A stretch of DNA of 54,385 nt, from contig CALLXD010000053.1 of the NCBI GenBank assembly GCA_937766455.1, positions 1 through 54,385 on the forward strand, written 5' to 3'. The translations under genes and the position numbers were made by a program. Each line of letters opens with the position of its first letter. Position 1 is the stretch's first letter. The stretch comes from Vicinamibacterales bacterium (GTDB lineage Bacteria; Acidobacteriota; Vicinamibacteria; Vicinamibacterales; UBA8438). A model generated the notes under the pieces. The model worked only from the letters and a program-made list of their open reading frames with translations. It did not search any database and was not told the origin of the DNA. Shown in pieces: positions 25,462 through 32,603 of this stretch.

Positions 25462-27219
25462 ATGCTCAGCACTGCAACCATGTTCGCACTGCCTGTTTCA
25501 ACGGTCCGCTCGGTGGCGCTTGTTGTCGTATCCGCTCTGCTTTCCGGTACCGTCTGGGCGTTGCAGCGGCCAGTCGACCGGGCAGGTCCCGTGACGCTCT
25601 CGATCGTGGGCACCAGCGATCTGCATGGCCGGGCGTTCCCGGGCAATGGGCGGGGAGGCCTCGCGCTGCTTGGCGGGTATCTGGAGAATCTCCGTACGGC
25701 CCGGGCGGTCGACGGCGGCGCGGTGCTGCTGCTGGACGCAGGTGACACGTTCCAGGGCGGGATCGAATCCAACCTCTCGGAAGGTGCACTGGTGGTCGAC
25801 GCCTACAACGCGTTGGGCTACGACGCGCTGGCCATCGGCAACCATGAGTTCGAATACGGAGCGCTCGACGACAGCGCGTCCGGGACTGAGGAGTCGGCGG
25901 ACATGCGCGGCGCGCTAAAAGCCGCGGCGGTTCGAGCGCAATTTCCATTGCTGGCGGCGAACGTGATCGACGAGGCCACCGGCCGTCCGGTGGCATGGCC
26001 GAATGTCCGGCCGTCCACGGTTGTCGACACCGCAGGCCTCCGGGTGGGCATCGTGGGCGTGATGACGTACGACGGCCTTACGAAGACGCTCGCCGCCAAT
26101 GTTCAAGGCCTCGCAACGGCGCCGCTCACGCCCACCGTTGAGGCCGAGGCGAGGCGTCTGCGCGGGCGCGGTGTCGACGTCGTGGTCGTGCTGGCCCATG
26201 CGGGCGGATGGTGTGAACAGTTCGACGATCCCGCCGACCTTTCGTCGTGCGACGACGACGCGGAGATCTTCCGGTTGGCCAGAGAGCTCTCGCCCGGACT
26301 CGTAGATGCGATCGTCGCCGGACATACCCACGCGGGGGTCGCGCACGAGGTGGCAGGCATTCCCATTGTGCAGGCGTACGCGCGAGGGGCAGCGTTTGCT
26401 CGGCTGGATCTCACTGTTGAGCGTGGCGTCGGCGTGCTGTCGTCGCGCATCTTTGCCCCTCAGGCATTGTGCGCCGCTGTCGGTGCGGACGGCTCCTGCA
26501 GGGAGGGTGGTTCGACCCCGGAACCCTACGAAGCGGCGCCGGTCACGCCGGATGCATCCGTGGTGGCGGCGATGCAGCCGGAGCTCGGTCGCGTGCGTCG
26601 TTGGCGCGCCGCGCCGCTTGGGATTGTGATCGAAACGCCCCTGGCCCGGAACGCAGAGGGCTTTGAGTCGCCACTCGGCAACCTCTTCGCGGATGCGCTC
26701 CTGGCGGCCGTGCCGGACGCCGACGTGGCCATTGGCCTGGGGGCGCGACGCGGCGGGTTGCGTACCGATGTCGCGGCGGGGGCGCTCACGCGCGGACCGC
26801 TCTACGACGTGTTCCCGTTCGACAATCGCGTGGTCACGCTGAGGTTGACTGGGGCGCAGCTGCGTCAGGCACTCGTCGTTGAGCTCGCTCGCGGGCGTCG
26901 CGGATTACCTGGGCTGTCGGGTGCTCGCGTGGAGGTGGGCTGCGAGGAGGAGAGACCCACGCTGGAGATCGCCTGGGCCTCCGGCGTGCCGATTCGCCCG
27001 ACCGAAGCGCTTGTCGTCGCGACGACTGACTTCTTCGCCGCGCGAGCATCTGTCCGGTCCGCGGCGACGCCGAAGACAGAGTGGGCGTTCGCGCCCCTGG
27101 TTCGCGACGCGGCTGCCACCTGGCTCACGGCACGCGGCGGCCGGCTCGGGGCGCTCGACCTCTTGAGTCCGCCTCGCTGGGAGGCGCTCGACGGCGGTGC
27201 GTGCCGTGTGGCTGACTAG
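25462..27219 (+). CDS. Secreted bifunctional metallophosphatase/5'-nucleotidase
   Basis: A protein of 585 residues of the UshA type. A signal peptide (about 12-34) precedes the metallophosphoesterase domain with SDLHG (Asp53, His55), DAGDTFQGG (Asp95), GNHEFEYG (Asn127, His128), LAHAGG and GHTHAG. The C-terminal 5'-nucleotidase domain starts near residue 390 and includes ESPLGNLFADALL and VFPFDNRVVTLRLTG. It should hydrolyse nucleotides or similar phosphate esters in the periplasm. The AGGAGG site is only two bases from the ATG at 25462, so the true start may be the ATG at 25480. It is convergent with the small cytochrome gene, overlapping by 4 bases. Confidence 0.92.
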   Translation: MLSTATMFALPVSTVRSVALVVVSALLSGTVWALQRPVDRAGPVTLSIVGTSDLHGRAFPGNGRGGLALLGGYLENLRTARAVDGGAVLLLDAGDTFQGGIESNLSEGALVVDAYNALGYDALAIGNHEFEYGALDDSASGTEESADMRGALKAAAVRAQFPLLAANVIDEATGRPVAWPNVRPSTVVDTAGLRVGIVGVMTYDGLTKTLAANVQGLATAPLTPTVEAEARRLRGRGVDVVVVLAHAGGWCEQFDDPADLSSCDDDAEIFRLARELSPGLVDAIVAGHTHAGVAHEVAGIPIVQAYARGAAFARLDLTVERGVGVLSSRIFAPQALCAAVGADGSCREGGSTPEPYEAAPVTPDASVVAAMQPELGRVRRWRAAPLGIVIETPLARNAEGFESPLGNLFADALLAAVPDADVAIGLGARRGGLRTDVAAGALTRGPLYDVFPFDNRVVTLRLTGAQLRQALVVELARGRRGLPGLSGARVEVGCEEERPTLEIAWASGVPIRPTEALVVATTDFFAARASVRSAATPKTEWAFAPLVRDAAATWLTARGGRLGALDLLSPPRWEALDGGACRVAD

Positions 27220-27797
27220 TTCGCAGGGAAGGCCGCGGTCTCCTCGAACATTGGCGCGTCGTTGATAAATTCATATCCTTCGGCAACATGACAGACGATG
27301 CAGGCCTGTCGCTCCTGTAGGAACGTATCCCGCGCCGCCGCGGTATCACCGGCCTCCAATGCCGAGGCCAGCAATTGCCATGTGTCGTCGAGGAACATCC
27401 GTTCGGCGTTTGGCGTGCGATTCGGCCGTTTCATCAGGGCGACATTGAAAACGTTGCGCAGTTTCCCCCAGTGATGGCCGCCCAATTCCCACTCCTCGTC
27501 GACGATCGCCTGGTAGACCTGCTCGTAGCGATAGCCGATTTGCCACATCTGCTGGTCTGTCCCGCCGGCATACACCTGCAGCCGGCGAAACCGCTCCTCG
27601 TCGTCTCTGGCACCAAGCAGCCAACGATTGCTCGGCGGCTCGTCCTGTCCGTCCGCGAGTCCCTGGATTCCCGTTGGAAAGCGCGACGGCTCGCTCGTTT
27701 GGGCCACGGCCTCCGTCCATCCACCGCCCGCCGTCAGGGCTACGGTCAGCAGAAACGCACCGGCGGCGGTCAGCACATACTTCACGACACTGGTCAT
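27216..27797 (-). CDS. Small secreted cytochrome with C-terminal CxxCH (cytochrome c'-like)
   Basis: A protein of 193 residues. The ATG at 27797 has GAGG 7 bases upstream. A signal peptide ends near AVAQTSE (about 33). The body is mainly helical, and the single haem site CIVCH is at 166-170, close to the C-terminus. This is the arrangement of class II (cytochrome c') four-helix proteins rather than class I cytochromes. It is probably a periplasmic electron carrier or gas/ligand binder. It lies 23 bases downstream of a secreted-family gene in the same direction, so they share a transcript. Its stop overlaps that of the convergent nucleotidase gene. Confidence 0.75.
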   Translation of the reverse strand: MTSVVKYVLTAAGAFLLTVALTAGGGWTEAVAQTSEPSRFPTGIQGLADGQDEPPSNRWLLGARDDEERFRRLQVYAGGTDQQMWQIGYRYEQVYQAIVDEEWELGGHHWGKLRNVFNVALMKRPNRTPNAERMFLDDTWQLLASALEAGDTAAARDTFLQERQACIVCHVAEGYEFINDAPMFEETAAFPAN

Positions 27798-27820
27798 AGC
27801 AGTACCTCGCATATCCGGGT

Positions 27821-28750
27821 TCATTCCCTCGACCCGCCGGGCCGAGTGCCGTCCTGTTCCTGAACGCGAGCGCCGCGTAGCAGGTTCTCCATGCCGTAGT
27901 TGCCCTCGTGGCAGGCATATTCGTAGATCGGACCGTCGAACCGCGCCAGCGGTATCGACGCGGTCCAGGGGCCGGCGTAGGTGGTGGGGTCTTCGACCGT
28001 GTAGCGATGGTCGAGGGTGTTGGCGTCCACACGGGTGAAACGTTCTACCAGCCGCAGGTTCGCGCCGGCCCCGGGGCAGCAGTTGTACGAGTTGAAGACG
28101 ATCTGCTCGTCGAAGTTGGTTGTCTCGACCACCAGCGTGTCGCCATCCCATCGTCCCCGGGAATCGCCCATCCAGAGCCCGATGTCGCCATGGATGTGGG
28201 GCCGGTCGTCGAGTGGGATGATCCGGACCTCGTGGATCATCTCCTGCAGAATCGTCACGTAGCCGGGCGTCTGCAGAATCAGGAAGTTGTTGTTGTATCC
28301 ACCGGGGCGCTTCGGTGCCCCGCGCGTCACGCAGCGCTCAGCCAGGTTTCGGTTGGTCCAGGAGTCGGCCCCGCGCGTCCATTCGGCTCGAGCTTGTCCG
28401 TCCGCCGTGAATGCGGGTATTCGGCCGTCCGACGGGTCGATCACCAGCGAGGTCTGCGTCAGGCGGGTGCCCCGCTCCCACCAAAATTCGTTGTAGGTGC
28501 CAGGGTCTCCGGCCCGTGGCGGGCGGTCGTTGCGTCCGACCGCTTGGGCATCGAGCGCGGCCATCTCCTCATCGGTGAGTTCGGCGCGGTTTGCCATGTC
28601 TGGCGGACGTTCGAGCGGGGTCGTGGTCGAATTGGTCCACAGCCCGTGCAGATCAGGCTGGCCGTCCAAGGGGAGAGACACCTGGCCGGAGACCCCGATG
28701 GGGACGAATGAAGCCAGGACGACGGTGACGAGCCAACAGACGTTCTTCAT
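27821..28750 (-). CDS. Secreted protein of the four-copy family, unknown function
   Basis: A protein of 309 residues with a signal peptide of about 22 residues. The family blocks are complete: GQPDLHGLWTNSTTTPLERP, YNEFWWERGT, DPSDGRIP, a Cys block (ERCVTRGAPKRPGGYNNN), LQTPGYVTILQEMIHEVRII, GDSRGRWDGDTLVVETTNF and YEYACHEGNYGMENLLRGAR. It has a local CC pair (YNCCPG) not seen in the other copies. It is followed by a cytochrome c'-like gene, unlike the 13.3-kb copy (DUF6152) and the 16.8-kb copy (VWA). The function is unknown; a periplasmic location is inferred. Confidence 0.77.
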   Translation of the reverse strand: MKNVCWLVTVVLASFVPIGVSGQVSLPLDGQPDLHGLWTNSTTTPLERPPDMANRAELTDEEMAALDAQAVGRNDRPPRAGDPGTYNEFWWERGTRLTQTSLVIDPSDGRIPAFTADGQARAEWTRGADSWTNRNLAERCVTRGAPKRPGGYNNNFLILQTPGYVTILQEMIHEVRIIPLDDRPHIHGDIGLWMGDSRGRWDGDTLVVETTNFDEQIVFNSYNCCPGAGANLRLVERFTRVDANTLDHRYTVEDPTTYAGPWTASIPLARFDGPIYEYACHEGNYGMENLLRGARVQEQDGTRPGGSRE

Positions 28751-28776
28751 GCAGCACCCCAGGAGAAATGTGGCGA

Positions 28777-29865
28777 TTATCTCACCGGAGCGTCGTCCGG
28801 CGCGGATTCACTTTCCCCGTCGGACCCCGACAGGAAGCGGCGCAGGTGCGGCGACGCGAGTAAGCGGCGGCCCTGCGCGCGGCCACGGTCGAACGTGCGC
28901 ATGATGACCACGGGGTCGAAACACAGGAAGCCCGCCTCAACAACGTGGTCTGGATGAATGACCAGGAGTCTGTCGTCAGCGAGGGCGCGCGCGACGGAGG
29001 GATGGTCGTTCAGCGTCCGCAGCCGCAGGCTCGTTTCCCAGAGGCGACCGTTCGGATCGCAACAGAAGACGACGGTGCGGGGCGTAGCCGTCCAGCGGGC
29101 CAGGTCCCGGAAACGGGCGTCGTCCTCGAAGATGGCCATGGGCATCTTCAGAGCGAATCCCCCGTCAACGAATATCGCCTGCCTATCGCCCGGGTACACG
29201 CGACCGGGCGATAGGACCGTCGGTTGGATCGCCGGCCCCATGGCCAGGGGCACCAGGCACGAGGCCTCGATCGCGTAGTGGTAGTTGTCCCGTGTGAGCG
29301 GCCGAACAAACTCAGATTGCAGCGCGCCGGGCAGGTTGGTAGCGAACACGACCGGGTCCACGTGGTAGCGAGGCCTGTACTTTAGTCGCCCAGGAAGTTT
29401 GCGGGTGGCCGCCATCGCGAACAATTTGGCCAAATCGGCGCGCCCCGGCGCTCGTCCGTCCAGGCGCCGAATCCGAGACGTGAACACGAGCAAGGTTCGC
29501 CCCGCCGACTCGTCGAACACGCCATCCACTTCGGGAGGCTCCATCACGTAACGGATGGACGCGTGCAGGTGCTTCCGAAAGCGGCTACGTGGCCACTCGT
29601 TCGCCACGAAGTCGGCGAGAGGATACCGCTTCGGGATCTCGGGAGCGCCCCACACCGTCCAGCCTTTCAGTACCGTCGCCTCGCTGCCGGTGGCCACATC
29701 GGCGGCGGCATAGCCACCTGCCGACGCACCCATCGCTATCGCGGGATAGCCCCCGTGCTCGCGCGTCCACCGCATCACTTCATAGAGGACGCCGCCTTGC
29801 CAGGCGCCGCGCCCGGCGCCGCCCGAGTCGAGAATCCAGGTGCAGGGGGGGGACTTTGTCACCAT
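28777..29865 (-). CDS. Patatin-like phospholipase family protein
   Basis: A protein of 362 residues from the ATG at 29865. The oxyanion loop GGAGRGAWQGG is at 15-25, the nucleophile elbow GASAGG at 46-51 (Ser48), and the catalytic Asp in a later DGGF. No signal peptide is seen, so it is probably cytosolic or an inner-face lipid hydrolase. Its start overlaps the original stop of the DASS transporter gene as ATGGTGA, so before the IS30 insertion it was translated from the transporter mRNA. It may now depend on a new promoter or on read-out from the element. Confidence 0.85.
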   Translation of the reverse strand: MVTKSPPCTWILDSGGAGRGAWQGGVLYEVMRWTREHGGYPAIAMGASAGGYAAADVATGSEATVLKGWTVWGAPEIPKRYPLADFVANEWPRSRFRKHLHASIRYVMEPPEVDGVFDESAGRTLLVFTSRIRRLDGRAPGRADLAKLFAMAATRKLPGRLKYRPRYHVDPVVFATNLPGALQSEFVRPLTRDNYHYAIEASCLVPLAMGPAIQPTVLSPGRVYPGDRQAIFVDGGFALKMPMAIFEDDARFRDLARWTATPRTVVFCCDPNGRLWETSLRLRTLNDHPSVARALADDRLLVIHPDHVVEAGFLCFDPVVIMRTFDRGRAQGRRLLASPHLRRFLSGSDGESESAPDDAPVR

Positions 29866-30043
29866 AGGCCAATCACCCGCCACCACAACCCGCCGATCAC
29901 CGTCCAGATGACGATGTTGACGACGCTGATGAGCGCCCCGAGTTGCCACCATGCCCCCAATTCGACGTAACCAGAGCCGAAGAACACCGGAGCGGGCCCG
30001 GTGCCGTAGTGACTCAGTCCGGCAAAGAGGTTGCTGAAGAACG
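29859..30043 (-). pseudogene. C-terminal remnant of the interrupted DASS transporter
   Basis: In this frame the segment reads FFSNLFAGLSHYGTGPAPVF followed by FGSGYVELGAWWQLG and a last membrane helix ending RVIGLW and a TGA stop. This is the conserved C-terminal part of divalent anion:sodium symporters. It has no start codon or ribosome-binding site of its own and begins at the IS30 junction. Joined to the 31.1-32.4 kb part, it would give a carrier of about 470 residues. Confidence 0.85.
30037..30043 (+). repeat. Left copy of the IS30 target-site direct repeat
   Basis: AAGAACG here is repeated exactly at 31124-31130. The two copies flank the IS30-type element. Removing the element and one copy restores the transporter reading frame. 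Seven bases is long for IS30-family duplications, so part of the match may be chance. Confidence 0.7.
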
Positions 30044-31123
30044 GCGAATTCAGAAACTAAGTGCAACACGCCGGCTTCCCATCAAGGAGGCGACCTGGGA
30101 TACTCGACGATTCCTCCCACCACCAAGCAAGGGGAATCGCTGATGAGCTATCACCAGGTCACCTCAGACGAACGATACATGATCTCGAAGCTGAGGCAGC
30201 AGGACTTCAATCAAGCCGAGATCGCCCACATGTTGGGCCGCCACCGCAGCACGGTGTCGCGCGAGCTGCGCCGCAACTCGTCCCGGGGGGACGGGCACTA
30301 TCGACCGTCCAAAGCCGTGGAGCGAACGCGGGGGCGACAGTCCCGATCGCGTCGCAACAGCCGGTTCACAGGCGACGACTGGTGCCAAGTGTACGGGCTC
30401 CTGGAGGAGCGGTGGAGTCCCGACCAGATTGCCGGGCGGCTGCGGCGGGCCGGCACCCTCTCGATCAGCCACGAGACCATCTACGTCCACATCTGGCGCG
30501 ACAAGGCGGCCGGCGGGCCTCTGCACCGCTATCTCCGCGGCGCCGCCAAGAACTGTCGCAAGCGCCGCAACCGTTACGACAGTCGCGGCCGTCTGGCCGG
30601 CAAACGCCACATCTCTGAGCGGCCGCACGCCGTCAACACGCGTGCCACCCTCGGTCACTGGGAGATCGACACCGTGATCGGGGCGCACACCAAAGACTGC
30701 GTTGCGACACTCGTCGAACGTAAATCCGGCGTCACGATGATCGGCAAGCTGACCGACCGCGGCAAACGTGGCCTGACCCGGCGCGTGCGGATGCTGGCGC
30801 GCCGCGTGCCCGACTATTTCGACACAGTCACCGCGGACAATGGGACGGAGTTCCACGACTACAAGGTCATCGAAGCCGCGACGGGCGTCCGCTTCTATTT
30901 CGCAACGCCGTATCATTCCTGGGAACGTGGCACCAACGAGAACCTCAACGGCCTCTTGCGCCAATACCTACCCAAGGGCTCGAGCTTCGCCGGTCTCACG
31001 CAACGTGACTGCGATGCCATCGCCCACCACCTGAACACTCGCCCGAGGAAGCGCCTCGGTTATCGGACACCGGAGGAATGCTTTCATGGCCGGTAGCAGA
31101 TGTTGCAGTTCAAACTTGACTCT
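30044..31123 (+). mobile_element. IS30-family insertion sequence
   Basis: The element is about 1080 bases, bounded by the AAGAACG direct repeats. Imperfect terminal inverted repeats share TGCAACA at 30062-30068 and its complement TGTTGCA at 31101-31107, plus scattered TCA and AA matches further out. It holds one intact transposase gene on the plus strand. It lies inside a DASS transporter gene that runs on the minus strand. The intact transposase and clean flanks suggest a recent insertion. The exact ends are uncertain by about 2 bases because the arms differ in length. Confidence 0.82.
30143..31096 (+). CDS. IS30 family transposase
   Basis: A protein of 317 residues. The N-terminal helix-turn-helix has IAHMLGRHRSTVSRELRRN (about 30-48), the classic IS30 start. 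The DDE catalytic domain includes LGHWEIDTVIG (first Asp), TADNGTEF (second Asp) and a Glu in the stretch WERGTNENLNGLLRQYLPKG. The end TRPRKRLGYRTPEECF is diagnostic of the family. The length is normal and the frame unbroken, so it is probably active. The start at 30143 follows AAGGGGA. Confidence 0.95.
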   Translation: MSYHQVTSDERYMISKLRQQDFNQAEIAHMLGRHRSTVSRELRRNSSRGDGHYRPSKAVERTRGRQSRSRRNSRFTGDDWCQVYGLLEERWSPDQIAGRLRRAGTLSISHETIYVHIWRDKAAGGPLHRYLRGAAKNCRKRRNRYDSRGRLAGKRHISERPHAVNTRATLGHWEIDTVIGAHTKDCVATLVERKSGVTMIGKLTDRGKRGLTRRVRMLARRVPDYFDTVTADNGTEFHDYKVIEAATGVRFYFATPYHSWERGTNENLNGLLRQYLPKGSSFAGLTQRDCDAIAHHLNTRPRKRLGYRTPEECFHGR

Positions 31124-32358
31124 AAGAACGCCAAGACAAGGGCGGCCAGGGCCGGTGGGGCCCCGGCTGCGATAGCAATGGTCAGGAATGCGGCGTACAT
31201 GGCGACGACGTGGGCGGTGTTGCTGGCAAAGAAGTAGTGGCTGTAGAAATAGACGAGACTCAGGGCCAGGAGGGCCGGGACCCACCCGATGCCCTCGACC
31301 ATACCGCCCATCGTCGTGGCAAACCACGGGATCAGCCCGAGTTCGTTCAGGTAGTTGGCCATCATCACCAACGTCGAGATCCAGACGAGCGTGTTCCAGG
31401 CTCCTTGTTCCTGCAGGACGTCATCCCACGTCAAGGTGCCACTCAGGAGGAGCAACGACAGACCAATGAACGCGGCGGTGGTCCCGGTTCCGTCGAGCCC
31501 GAGCGGTGCCCCGAAGATCCACAAACACAGCAGCAGCACGAACGTGGCGAGCATCGTCCACTCGCCGGACTTGAGCGGGCCCATCTCGCGCAGCTGGGTG
31601 CGGGCGAGCTCTTTCGCGCCTGGCGTCTCCCGGATGCCTGGCGGGTAGACCGTGTACAGGACCCACGGCATCACCGTGAGGCTCACCAGCCCCGGCACGA
31701 TGGCCGCTAGCGCCCATCCACCCCATGTCAGTTGCACACCCGCATCGCCAGCCAACCGCACGATGATCGGATTGGCCGCCATGGCGGTGACAAACATCGC
31801 GCTCGTGATCACGGTGCCCTGATACGCCGTCTTCATCAGGAACGCGCCGATGGCCCGCGCCGTTCCGTCGTTCGGGTGGCTCCCATACGACCGGACAATC
31901 GAGCCCACGATAGGAAAGATGACCCCCGCCGCTCGCGCCGTATTGCTGGGCATGGCAGGGGCCAGGGTCAGGTCCGCTGCCACCAGGCTGTAGGCCAGGC
32001 CCAGCGACGTCTGCCCGAACGCGGCCATGAAGAGGTAGGCGATCCGAGCCCCCAGACCGGTCTTGATAAATCCGCGAGAGATGAAGAAGGCGATGACGAT
32101 GAGCCAGATCACTCGCTCACCAAAACCGCTGACCGACTGCTCGATCGTGAGCGTGCCAGTGAGACTTGTCGCCGCGATGCCGAACATGGCGACCGCACCC
32201 ATCGGGTACGGGTTGGTGATGATGCCCACGATCGTGGCCACGAAGATGGCCAGCAGATGCCACGCTTGGGTATCCACGCCGTCTGGGGGGGGAATGATCC
32301 ACAGTGCGACACCCACGGCCAGCGTGCCTGCCAGACGGAACGATCTATTCCGGGTCAA
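31084..32358 (-). pseudogene. DASS (SLC13-type) anion transporter, N-terminal part, interrupted by IS30
   Basis: The open frame gives 424 residues, of which about the first 411 are native; the last 13 are read from IS30 sequence. It contains about ten membrane helices and both SNT signature motifs (APAMPSNTARAAG and FFASNTAHVVAMY), which bind sodium and the dicarboxylate or sulfate-like substrate. The start is a TTG at 32358 with a poor ribosome-binding site, directly below a long hairpin. The final helices are missing, so transport is probably lost. The remnant is at 29859-30043. The unit once continued into the patatin gene. Confidence 0.88.
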
Positions 32359-32364
32359 GGTTCT

Positions 32365-32402
32365 AGCCGGGGTTCAGAGGCATGGGGAACTGAACCCCGG
32401 CT
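32365..32402. promoter_or_regulatory. Perfect 13-bp inverted repeat in the leader of the DASS gene
   Basis: AGCCGGGGTTCAG (32365-32377) is exactly complementary to 32390-32402 with a 12-base loop. It ends 6 bases above the TTG start of the transporter, so the RNA hairpin would sit against the initiation region. No T-run follows. It could stop transcripts from the DUF11 gene upstream, control translation, or be an operator. Confidence 0.5.
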
Positions 32403-32603
32403 GGTTGTGACGGCTCTCCGGACCTGCTCGGCGGAGGTCGACGCGCTGCTCGCAACACCCTGACTGTGATGATGGACATCGAGCGGCCAGCCTCGTATGC
32501 CGTCGGCCGATGCGGCGTACGCGTGGGTGGGACGGTGGCGCGCCCAGACGCTCGCGCGTGGGGCGTACGACTGGCCGGCGAAGCCGACGACGGGCACCCG
32601 CGT

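Noticed and set aside
27281..27300. A second haem site in the small cytochrome
   Set aside because: Only one CxxCH is present in the coding frame; other Cys-His pairs nearby are out of frame.
28777..30069. A 430-residue frame that extends the patatin upstream to 30069
   Set aside because: The extra 68 residues are an out-of-frame reading of the transporter remnant and IS30 end. The patatin motifs start right after the ATG at 29865.
32359..32603. Short open frames between the transporter and the DUF11 gene
   Set aside because: They are Arg/Pro-rich with no start signal, and differ from any conserved small-protein pattern. Only the hairpin at 32365 is supported.
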